A stretch of DNA of 64,000 nucleotides from Bacteroidetes bacterium UBA7674 (GTDB taxonomy: Bacteria > Bacteroidota > Bacteroidia > Chitinophagales > Chitinophagaceae). The notes beneath the pieces are model-generated. The model saw only the letters and a list, made by a program, of their open reading frames with translations, ran no database searches and was not told where the DNA came from. The position numbers were made by a program, and so were the translations under genes. Location: assembly GCA_002483105.1 (NCBI GenBank), contig DLHG01000007.1, positions 1 to 64,000 of the forward strand, read 5' to 3'. This document shows positions 8,826 through 15,433 of this stretch, piece after piece. The number at the start of each line of letters is the position of its first letter. The first letter of the stretch is position 1.

Positions 8826-10412
8826 TTACTTCATATCTTTCTCAAAACCCCTCAGTTGTTTCGCAAATGAGTTCGCTGGATCTATCTTCTCTATTTCTAT
8901 CAGGTACTTCTGCATGGTAGCCTTATCATTTTTATTATAAGCTACAAGCGCCAGGTATTGATAGGCCTGCATCAGGTCATTTTTCTTTTCATAGTTCGGG
9001 CCTACTTTTTCCAGCCACTTATTGTAGTGCTCTACTGCACCGCCCGCTTTTCCTTCTTCATCAGTAGCTGCAGCAGTACGACCTCTCCAGTACGTTGCTG
9101 ATGGTTGGTCAGGATATTTATTTTCATACGCCATGAACGCTTTCTCAGCAGCAGCATAATTCTTAGAGTAGTAGTACATAGTACCTCTCCAGAAGTAATC
9201 AATAGCAGGAGACTCAGGGTAAGTGCTCACAAGTTTCTCATACCATTCAGCCGACTTTGCATAGTCTTTACTTGTCTTGAATGCTTCTGCGATGGTCCTG
9301 TACATTTCTGTCTTATCAGCCGACGTATCTGCTTCTATACCTTTATTGAAATTGGCATTTGCTTCATCCGGCATATTATTACTCATGTACATACGGCCAT
9401 ACACGATGTAGTCACGCGGCTTGATCTTAGCCCTGTCGTATTTATTGATGTAGATACCAAATTCATCCAGCGCTTCTTTGTTCTTCAACGTATCGCCAAG
9501 TTCATACAAGCTTGAACCATACAAACCATGCAAGCGCGGATCGTTCGGATTGGCCTTGATCAACTCGTTAGCTTTATCAGCCGCATTCTTGTAGTCCTTA
9601 GACAGGTAAAGAATATCCAGGTATTGTAATTCTACTTCTGTGCTTTTATCTGAAAGCTCACGGTATTTTTCAATATTCTGCTTTGCTTTCTCATAGTTGC
9701 CTGAGCGGTGATATGCATTGGCAAGGTCCCTGTACGGCAACGGATTGGTAGGATCAGCATTCTTAGCTTTCTCATAGTTCTCCAATGCCAGCGGATAGTT
9801 CTTAGCAGCATACCACAGCGCACCTATTCGCGAATAGGCCAGTGAATTCTGCGCATTAGCGCTCGATGCTTTTTCATAGCTGGTCATTGCTTCACCCGCA
9901 CTGCTCATCTTACCGGCTCTCGACTGCTGGCGATAAGCATCACCCAGGCCTATCAACAACCACTCATTATTAGGCGATATTTCCAATGCCTTTTTATACC
10001 AGCTTATAGCAGAGATATAGTCACCGCCATCACTATAGGTAACAGCATCTGCAGCATACCTCAATGGTTCCCATACTTTCTTTTTAGCCATGGCCGCTAC
10101 CGAGCCGGCTATATTATTACCCTCAGCAACGTTTTTCTGCTCAAAGGCGATCCTTGCCATACCTGCTTTATTTGCAGCATCTTCGGGATATTTACCGAAA
10201 GTCGCTTTAGCCTCATTCACTTTACCTTCAGCCAACTGGGCAAGACCCAGGTAGTAGTTGGCGGTCGCATCTTCTCCTGCCTTAGCTTCCAGCATTTTAT
10301 GAGCCGTTGCATAGCGCTCATAATTATACATTTTGATCCCTTCTTCCAGTGACTGTGCCTTCACTCCCAGTGAGAGTGCCATAGCCGCAATTACTACGAT
10401 TGTTTTCTTCAT
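8826..10412 (-). CDS. Tetratricopeptide repeat protein, exported
   Basis: The start is the ATG at 10412 (MKKTIVVIAAMALSLGVKAQ), which opens a standard signal peptide; the longer frame from 10442 adds ten residues before it. The product is about 528 aa, nearly all of it TPR helices: repeats with ALEISPNNEWLLIGLGDAY, NPLPYRDLANAYH, DPRLHGLYGSSLYE and SPAIDYFWRGTMYYY are plain. TPR arrays act as scaffolds for protein partners, here in the periplasm. The upstream gene, 74 nt away on the same strand, is a PstS-like binding lipoprotein. In many Bacteroidota these two follow an ExbB-ExbD-TonB set, so a role with an energised outer-membrane complex is plausible, but no exbB or exbD gene is present here. 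Confidence 0.85.
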   Translation of the reverse strand: MKKTIVVIAAMALSLGVKAQSLEEGIKMYNYERYATAHKMLEAKAGEDATANYYLGLAQLAEGKVNEAKATFGKYPEDAANKAGMARIAFEQKNVAEGNNIAGSVAAMAKKKVWEPLRYAADAVTYSDGGDYISAISWYKKALEISPNNEWLLIGLGDAYRQQSRAGKMSSAGEAMTSYEKASSANAQNSLAYSRIGALWYAAKNYPLALENYEKAKNADPTNPLPYRDLANAYHRSGNYEKAKQNIEKYRELSDKSTEVELQYLDILYLSKDYKNAADKANELIKANPNDPRLHGLYGSSLYELGDTLKNKEALDEFGIYINKYDRAKIKPRDYIVYGRMYMSNNMPDEANANFNKGIEADTSADKTEMYRTIAEAFKTSKDYAKSAEWYEKLVSTYPESPAIDYFWRGTMYYYSKNYAAAEKAFMAYENKYPDQPSATYWRGRTAAATDEEGKAGGAVEHYNKWLEKVGPNYEKKNDLMQAYQYLALVAYNKNDKATMQKYLIEIEKIDPANSFAKQLRGFEKDMK

Positions 10413-10486
10413 CTTTATATTATTCAATTTCAATGTTTTCATTTTAAAAAATCCTCAACTAATCAACCAATCAACCTCTCAACTAA

Positions 10487-11398
10487 CTACTGCGTATTTA
10501 TCGCCGCATCCCTTATCACTATATTCATCCTTAGCGGGAACAGGTGAGCGTGCGCAAAGATAAGCTGTCCTCTGTCCCTTGCTAGGAAATTTGCAAAACC
10601 CGTGCCGAGCCCGGGGTAAGTTTCCCTGTTTATATAATAAAGGTTGCGGCTGAATGGGTACACTTTCTGCGCTATATATGCCTGGTAGGGCTTATAAGAG
10701 CGTTTTGTCGCATCATTCCAGATGCTCGCAATTTTAACATTAGTGATAAATTCATTGTCGCCGGTGCCACCATCAGGGTTACCTACATAGCTAAGGCCTA
10801 CAAACCCTATTGCCTTGGGATTTTTCGCCACATAGGCAATCACACTATCATTCCCTTTTGCGGCAAATACATTCGCTCCCAGTTTCCCGCCTTTCAGCAG
10901 CGAGTCAGTGATGTATCTGACCGTACTTGACGACTGGTTGTCAAACACCACAGTATATCCTTTAGCATTTGCCCCTGTCAGTATGCCTATTATACCCTCA
11001 ACGCTGAAAACCGTATCTGTAGCATCCGGATGCAATACCACCGCTACCGCATCTCTCACCAGTTCCAGTGAACTCGTCACTATTTTCTGCTGCTCACAAT
11101 AGTCTTTTTCCTGCTGGGTTAATTGCCTGGTTACCAGTATTATTCTTGACTTCCCCTCAAACAAGTCTTTGAAACAATCATTTTCAGCCTTGTATTTCGC
11201 AGTAATCTTTGCATCGGGGAAGCTGCTGTCAAATACCTTCAGTTGTTGCTCTATTACGGGCTGGTAAGTCTCGTCTACCGATATTTCTATTTTACCGACA
11301 GTTAGTGTATCCGTAGGGCCATCTTTTTTATCTTCTCCACAGGCAGCAAACATTATTGCTACAGCGGCCGGTAATATCATCTTGTGTAAGCCTCGCAT
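10487..11398 (-). CDS. PstS-like substrate-binding lipoprotein
   Basis: The ATG at 11398 (MRGLHKMIL) is preferred over an upstream TTG at 11416. The first 20 residues form a lipoprotein signal ending in the lipobox IMFAAC (C20). The rest, about 280 residues, fits the type 2 periplasmic phosphate-binding fold: GKIEISVDETYQPVIEQQL at the N-terminus, SRIILVTRQL, ELVRDAVAVVLHP, DNQSSSTVRYI (ligand-loop position), AIGFVGLSY and a C-terminal YPFSRNLYYINRE. No pstCAB genes are nearby, so this is unlikely to be part of a standard phosphate ABC importer. It is followed by the TPR gene and probably co-transcribed with it. The ligand is unproven. Confidence 0.8.
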   Translation of the reverse strand: MRGLHKMILPAAVAIMFAACGEDKKDGPTDTLTVGKIEISVDETYQPVIEQQLKVFDSSFPDAKITAKYKAENDCFKDLFEGKSRIILVTRQLTQQEKDYCEQQKIVTSSLELVRDAVAVVLHPDATDTVFSVEGIIGILTGANAKGYTVVFDNQSSSTVRYITDSLLKGGKLGANVFAAKGNDSVIAYVAKNPKAIGFVGLSYVGNPDGGTGDNEFITNVKIASIWNDATKRSYKPYQAYIAQKVYPFSRNLYYINRETYPGLGTGFANFLARDRGQLIFAHAHLFPLRMNIVIRDAAINTQ

Positions 11399-11500
11399 TT
11401 GCGCAATTTTAGGCAATTATTTAAAAACGTATCAAGTATTCATTTTGTTGTAACAGTAATTTAACGTGGGAGGCGCCCTACTGTCACGATCATGCCATTT

Positions 11501-11782
11501 CTAGAGCCTGTTCTTCCTCTCGCGGCGCATTTCGCGCATATCCGCTAGTCCGCGGTACAGCCTGAAGCCACCATATAAGATCATCAGCCCGCCTACGGAA
11601 TACGCCATTGCATCCGACAGATCTATTGATCCGAAATTGCGGTACATAATGATGATCGTACCAAACAGCAGGTAGATGCCGCCCATGCCTATGTGCAGCA
11701 CCGCTCTTACGTTCCTGTAACCCTTATTCCCGCCACGCTCTTCGTTGTTCATTGCTTCTTTTTCTTTAGAATGTGCAAACAT
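11501..11782 (-). CDS. Small two-helix membrane protein, unknown function
   Basis: 93 aa from the ATG at 11782 (or 83 aa from an ATG at 11752). It has a hydrophilic N-terminus, two predicted membrane helices (LHIGMGGIYLLFGTIIIMY and MAYSVGGLMILYGGFRLY) and a basic tail (REMRRERKNRL). I recognise no family. Its hairpin topology resembles the small protein at 62825-63025, though the sequences are not clearly related. It is transcribed on its own, upstream of the PstS-like gene, with about 100 nt between them. Confidence 0.6.
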   Translation of the reverse strand: MFAHSKEKEAMNNEERGGNKGYRNVRAVLHIGMGGIYLLFGTIIIMYRNFGSIDLSDAMAYSVGGLMILYGGFRLYRGLADMREMRRERKNRL

Positions 11783-12121
11783 AGTAGATATTCTGTAAAT
11801 GTGATATGATATTTATCACATTATATAGACGATTGACCACGATAAATCCATAATCCCCACTCCCGTCTTTGCGACGAAGGAAGCAATCCCACGAAAGGGC
11901 TATCAAAACGTATGTCATTGCGGGCACCGACCCGCAACCTTCATTTTCCGCCTTTAGCGGAAACCTACTCGCGCACTACATTCACTGAATTGCGACGTAG
12001 GAATCAACCTCACGAAATGACCATCATCAACGTAGGGGCAATCCCTTGCGGTTGCCTGGCCCGACCCTAGCCGACCTCGTATGTCTCAACGCAAAACCTA
12101 ATTTCCCTAGATTTACACCCC
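11783..12121. repeat. Intergenic stretch built of degenerate dispersed repeats
   Basis: No gene seen. Diverged copies of the GTCATTGCGAGGAACGAAGC-type repeat lie at about 11864-11893, 11914-11939 and 11989-12014. A copy of a second family (GTAGGGGCAATCCCTTGCGG) lies at 12032-12062; its relative is inverted at 28212-28240. TAGATTTA at 12108-12115 is a weak -7 candidate for the gene at 12122. Confidence 0.6.
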
Positions 12122-12769
12122 ATGAAGCATGTCTCAAAGCTTTTATTGTTCGTCTTGTTATCCATCCCTTTGTTTTCAATGGGACAACTAACCGAGCCAC
12201 CCAAAGCAGAATATGATGCATATGCTTATTTCCGAAAGAACTTCACCTACCCACCCGATCCGCAAAATATCGTCGGCGCAGTATGGGTAGAATTTTTTGT
12301 GGAACTCAATGGTTCGCTCACCGAAATTGCGATTACAAAACCACTTCATAAATTATTGGATGAGGAAGCAGTAAGAGTAGTTAAGACTATGCCACCCTGG
12401 AAACCATCTAAAGTACTTTCGCAACCTACCAGGGAGAAATACACAATGCCATTTTATCTCCAGTGGACGGATAGCGCACATAACTTGTCTAAACTGGAGA
12501 AAATGCCCCGACCAACATTCAATTTAGGCGACCATCTGAAGAAATCACTTTTTATGGGACCAAAAGGCAAAAGCCAGATCCAGTTCATTGTAAATGAAGA
12601 CGGTTCCATTAGTGATGTGTTCGCTATAAAAAGTGCTAATCCTGAATTGGACAAAGAAGTTGTAAGGGTGGTAAGTGAAATGCCTAAATGGGAACCAGGC
12701 ACACTTAACGGTAAACCAGTGAAAGCGTTTTACACCTTACCGATAAATTATACAGGCATTGTCAAATAA
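12122..12769 (+). CDS. Secreted protein with two tandem TonB C-terminal-like domains
   Basis: 215 aa. A signal peptide (MKHVSKLLLFVLLSIPLFSMGQ) is followed by two copies of a TonB_C-like fold. Copy one is about residues 30-115 (VGAVWVEFFVELNGSL, EEAVRVVKTMPPWKPSKV, YTMPFYLQW). Copy two is about 135-212 (KSQIQFIVNEDGSISDV, KEVVRVVSEMPKWEPG, FYTLPINY). True TonB has a membrane anchor and a proline-rich spacer, and both are missing here, so this is probably a periplasmic or envelope protein that reuses the TonB fold rather than an energy transducer. It is flanked on both sides by repeat-rich DNA and stands alone as a transcription unit. Confidence 0.75.
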   Translation: MKHVSKLLLFVLLSIPLFSMGQLTEPPKAEYDAYAYFRKNFTYPPDPQNIVGAVWVEFFVELNGSLTEIAITKPLHKLLDEEAVRVVKTMPPWKPSKVLSQPTREKYTMPFYLQWTDSAHNLSKLEKMPRPTFNLGDHLKKSLFMGPKGKSQIQFIVNEDGSISDVFAIKSANPELDKEVVRVVSEMPKWEPGTLNGKPVKAFYTLPINYTGIVK

Positions 12770-13022
12770 TAGTACAACTGAACTCCCATCCTTTTTTCAG
12801 GGAGGGGTGGCCTCAGGCCGGGGTGGGTGACTCGCGCAAAACATATCCACAAATCATCATCCTACAACTACGCTTCGTACCTTTACAGAGTATTGCTCTT
12901 TGAAACCTTGAACTCTATCCGCTTAGCAGTCGCGCAAGATAAACGACCTCATCGCAAGCCTACCTAAAAGCGCAAGACTCGCTACAGCATTGCATTTAGC
13001 TAAAATACCAGCCCAATTCATC

Positions 13023-13122
13023 TTGCAGTTCATTGCAGTTTCGCAGCAGTTGGTTGCAGTTTCATTGCGGTAACTTGCAGTTTCGCAGCAGTTCATTGCA
13101 GTTTCATTGCAGTTGACTGCAG
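13023..13122. repeat. TTGCAGTTTC-rich short-repeat array
   Basis: About 100 bp made of variants of TTGCAGTT(TC). The 19-bp block TTGCAGTTTCGCAGCAGTT occurs at 13033-13051 and again at 13075-13093, 42 bp apart. No reading frame or obvious structure is associated with it. Confidence 0.75.
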
Positions 13123-13227
13123 TCCTTCTCCCGTCATTGCGAGGAACGAAGCAACCTCACGAATTGCTTTTCGTATTTTACAGCGTTCATATATGTTACA
13201 AAACTTCAGACCGCTAACAATAAAACG

Positions 13228-13290
13228 GAAGTAACATCAAGCAAGATTGAAGTAACATGAAACAAACCGGAAGTAACATGAAACAAAAGT
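13228..13290. repeat. Three tandem 21-bp repeats
   Basis: Units beginning GAAGTAACAT start at 13228, 13249 and 13270, an exact 21-bp period. The last two units share GAAGTAACATGAAACAAA; the first diverges after the tenth base. The block is between genes and has no visible promoter. Confidence 0.75.
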
Positions 13291-13489
13291 GAACTAAAAG
13301 CGCAGCAAAAAGCAGCAAAACGGAAACAAAAATAAACGACCCCTTGCCCCGCTTTACTTTCAGACACGCCACTCCACCCAAACATGAAATAAAACCTCGG
13401 GCGTATCCACACGTCTCTCGTCATTGCGAGGAACGAAGCAATCTAATCAGGACGACCATCAGAACAACTCAACAAAGATCGATATTGAT

Positions 13490-13517
13490 GTCATGGTGAG
13501 CGGAGTCGAACCATGAC
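13490..13517. repeat. GTCATGGT hairpin repeat
   Basis: Perfect 8-bp arms GTCATGGT and ACCATGAC enclose GAGCGGAGTCGA. The layout (stem, GAGC, loop, CGA, stem) matches the arms of the repeat array at 19021-19371 but with a different, still paired, stem dinucleotide. Confidence 0.75.
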
Positions 13518-13555
13518 AAAGCTGAGAAGTAGTGATGAAGTCGAATAGCAAGGGT

Positions 13556-14269
13556 TTACTCAAACAAATATGCCGCCTTCTCCAAACTCTCAGGCTTGCC
13601 TACATCAATAAAGATATTACCCGAATGATCAAAGCCTTTGATAACTTCCGTACGCGCGAAGTGCAGATAGACATCTATCATAGAGAACTTGCCCTCGAAG
13701 GGCATGTCTAATATCTTAGGAGAAAGTACCTGTACGCCACTGAATGCAAACGGGAATAACGATAATACTTCCCTGCTTATTTTTTGCTCACCTGTTGCAG
13801 TGTTTGTCCAGCCGCAGAGGAGCATGTGTTCATCGAATAATAGTTGGCGGGAAGAATCGCGTTTCATTACTGCAAGTGTTGCGAGTGCCTCACTTTGATT
13901 ATGCTGTTCTATCATCTTACCGAGGTCGAGATTGGTAAGGACGTCAACGTTCATCACCACAAATGGTTCATCACCAATAAAGTGATCACCCGCCTTTTTT
14001 AGCCCGCCGCCTGTTTCCAGAACCTCATCGCGCTCATCAGATATAGTCACCCAGCTACCGAAGCCGCTGTTTTCATTGATTACATCTACTATCTGGTCGG
14101 CAAAGTGGTGGACATTGACAATGACATCTTCGATACCGAATTTCTGTAGATAACGGATGGAATGCTCCAGGAGGGTCTTCCCGTTTACCTCAGCTAAAGC
14201 CTTCGGATGGTGATCGGTAAAAGGCTTCAGTCTTGTCCCCAGACCAGCCGCGAATAACATTGCGCGCAT
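13556..14269 (-). CDS. Sugar-1-phosphate nucleotidyltransferase (NTP_transferase family)
   Basis: The start is the ATG at 14269 (MRAMLFAAGLGTRLKP); the GTG at 14299 is upstream of the natural N-terminus. 237 aa. The signature nucleotide-binding loop LFAAGLGTRLKPF, with PKALAEVNGKTLLEH following, and the metal-binding VVMNVDVLTN segment place it in the NTP_transferase family, which makes NDP-sugars from sugar-1-phosphate. The length and the closing IDVGKPESLEKA resemble MurU/RfbA-like enzymes, for example MurNAc-1-phosphate uridylyltransferase of cell-wall recycling, but the substrate cannot be fixed from sequence. It is divergent from the PfkB kinase, whose start is 76 nt away. Confidence 0.85.
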   Translation of the reverse strand: MRAMLFAAGLGTRLKPFTDHHPKALAEVNGKTLLEHSIRYLQKFGIEDVIVNVHHFADQIVDVINENSGFGSWVTISDERDEVLETGGGLKKAGDHFIGDEPFVVMNVDVLTNLDLGKMIEQHNQSEALATLAVMKRDSSRQLLFDEHMLLCGWTNTATGEQKISREVLSLFPFAFSGVQVLSPKILDMPFEGKFSMIDVYLHFARTEVIKGFDHSGNIFIDVGKPESLEKAAYLFE

Positions 14270-14317
14270 TGAAAAATAGTGCTTTGGCCAAATTTCCACA
14301 TTTTCACCTTGAAAAAC

Positions 14318-14325
14318 TACCTTTG
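14318..14325 (+). promoter_or_regulatory. -7 element of the PfkB kinase promoter
   Basis: TACCTTTG matches the Bacteroidota -7 consensus TAnnTTTG exactly and sits 20 nt before the ATG at 14346. A -33 box is weak. Confidence 0.55.
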
Positions 14326-14345
14326 CGCCAAATTAAAATTCAGAT

Positions 14346-15266
14346 ATGTCTTTAGTAGTAATAGGCTCTATGGCCTTTGATGCACTGGAAACCCCGTTTG
14401 GTAAGGTGGACAGGATAATAGGCGGCTCTGCAACTTATGTGGCATGGTCGGCTTCGTATTTCACTAATAATATTAAGCAGGTCTCTATCGTAGGTGGTGA
14501 TTTCCCGCAGGAAGAAATGGATGCGCTGACTAACCGTGGCGTGAGCATGGAAGGTGTGGAAGTGGTGAAAGATGGCAAGAGCTTCTTCTGGAGCGGCCGT
14601 TATCATATGGACATGAATACCCGCGATACACTGGTAACAGAACTGAACGTACTCGAGCAATTTGACCCCAAGCTGCCTGAAAGCTTCCAGGATTGCGAAT
14701 TCCTGATGCTGGGTAACCTGGTTCCTGCTATACAGGCCAACGTGATCAACCAGCTGAAGAACCGCCCTAAGCTGATAGTAATGGATACCATGAACTTCTG
14801 GATGGAAGTGGCATTGGAAGACCTGAAGAAAACCATCGGCATGGTAGATGTACTTATGGTGAACGATAGCGAAGCCCGCCAGCTGAGTGGTGAATACTCA
14901 TTGGTAAAGGCCGCTGCTAAAATTCAGGCTATGGGTCCTAAATACCTGATCATTAAGAAAGGGGAACATGGCGCATTATTATTCCATGGTAAGCAAGTGT
15001 TCTTCGCTCCGGCATTACCGCTGGAAGATGTGTTTGACCCAACCGGTGCAGGCGATACTTTCGCTGGTGGCTTTATGGGGCATATTGCTAAGACCAAAGA
15101 CGTTTCTTTCGAGAACATGAAGCGCGCTATCATTGTTGGTTCTGCAATGGCTTCTTTCTGCGTAGAGAAGTTCGGCCCTAACAGGTTGAAGGAACTGACC
15201 AAAGAAGAGATCAGCGGCCGTATCAATGAGTTTGTTGACCTGGTGCAGTTTGATATTTCTTTGTAG
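14346..15266 (+). CDS. PfkB-family sugar/nucleoside kinase
   Basis: 306 aa, standard for the ribokinase/PfkB fold, which transfers the gamma phosphate of ATP to a sugar or nucleoside hydroxyl. The N-terminal signature with the GG pair (RIIGGSATYVAWSAS) forms the substrate lid and pocket. The C-terminal signature DPTGAGDTFAGGF (231-243) contains the catalytic Asp (D237) and the anion hole. LMVNDSEARQLSG is the usual N-D/SE segment near the metal site. The substrate is not evident; a carbohydrate or adenosine-type kinase are both possible. It is transcribed alone and ends in a strong bidirectional terminator shared with the oppositely oriented peptidase gene. Confidence 0.88.
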   Translation: MSLVVIGSMAFDALETPFGKVDRIIGGSATYVAWSASYFTNNIKQVSIVGGDFPQEEMDALTNRGVSMEGVEVVKDGKSFFWSGRYHMDMNTRDTLVTELNVLEQFDPKLPESFQDCEFLMLGNLVPAIQANVINQLKNRPKLIVMDTMNFWMEVALEDLKKTIGMVDVLMVNDSEARQLSGEYSLVKAAAKIQAMGPKYLIIKKGEHGALLFHGKQVFFAPALPLEDVFDPTGAGDTFAGGFMGHIAKTKDVSFENMKRAIIVGSAMASFCVEKFGPNRLKELTKEEISGRINEFVDLVQFDISL

Positions 15267-15280
15267 TAAATGGTTATTAT

Positions 15281-15320
15281 AAAAGGAAATGGCTGCCAGT
15301 ACTGGCAGCCATTTCCTTTT
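15281..15320. terminator. Perfect 40-bp palindromic bidirectional terminator
   Basis: Arms AAAAGGAAATGGCTGCCAGT (15281-15300) and its exact complement (15301-15320), with A-runs on one side and T-runs on the other. It serves the plus-strand kinase ending at 15266 and can also serve the minus-strand peptidase ending at 15434. Confidence 0.85.
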
Positions 15321-15329
15321 ATTTTCTCA

Positions 15330-15424
15330 CGTCATTGCGAGGAGGTACGACGAAGCAACCTCACGTATTGCCGTTCAGAACCTGATGGCCATTGCGTGAG
15401 GTTGCTTCGTTCCTCGCAATGACG
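15330..15424. repeat. Inverted pair of GTCATTGCGAGG-type repeats
   Basis: One copy (15330-15365) and an inverted copy (15395-15424) face each other across about 30 bp. The left copy carries an extra block of about 6 bp (AGGTACGAC region) absent from the right copy. Together they could fold into a large hairpin between the convergent genes at 14346 and 15434. Confidence 0.8.
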
Positions 15425-15433
15425 CGAGTAGTA

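Larger units (their letters stand above)
12770..13555. other. 786-bp gene-free, repeat-dense intergenic region
   Basis: I see no credible gene. Contents in order: GGAGGGGTGGCCTCAGGCC-like low-complexity DNA near 12800; a TTGCAGTTTC-rich array (13023-13122); a GTCATTGCGAGG repeat (13132-13161); three exact-period 21-bp repeats (13228-13290); a second GTCATTGCGAGG copy (13419-13444); and a GTCATGGT/ACCATGAC hairpin (13490-13517). The open frame on the minus strand at 13206-13424 only translates the 21-bp repeat and is not counted as a gene. Confidence 0.7.

Noticed and set aside
12027..12221. 64-aa minus-strand frame overlapping the TonB_C-like gene start
   Set aside because: It overlaps a repeat copy and the signal peptide of a better-supported gene and has no recognisable content.
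13023..13290. Possible CRISPR array
   Set aside because: The short repeats are directly adjacent with no unique spacers of constant length, and there are no cas genes.
13206..13424. 72-aa frame on the minus strand with a 7-residue periodicity
   Set aside because: The periodicity comes from the 21-bp tandem repeat; no signal, motif or promoter supports coding.
14352..14660. Frames antisense to the PfkB kinase and many similar long antisense frames (UvrB, RND pump, M3 peptidase)
   Set aside because: They are shadows of strongly conserved genes in other frames, with no family features of their own.
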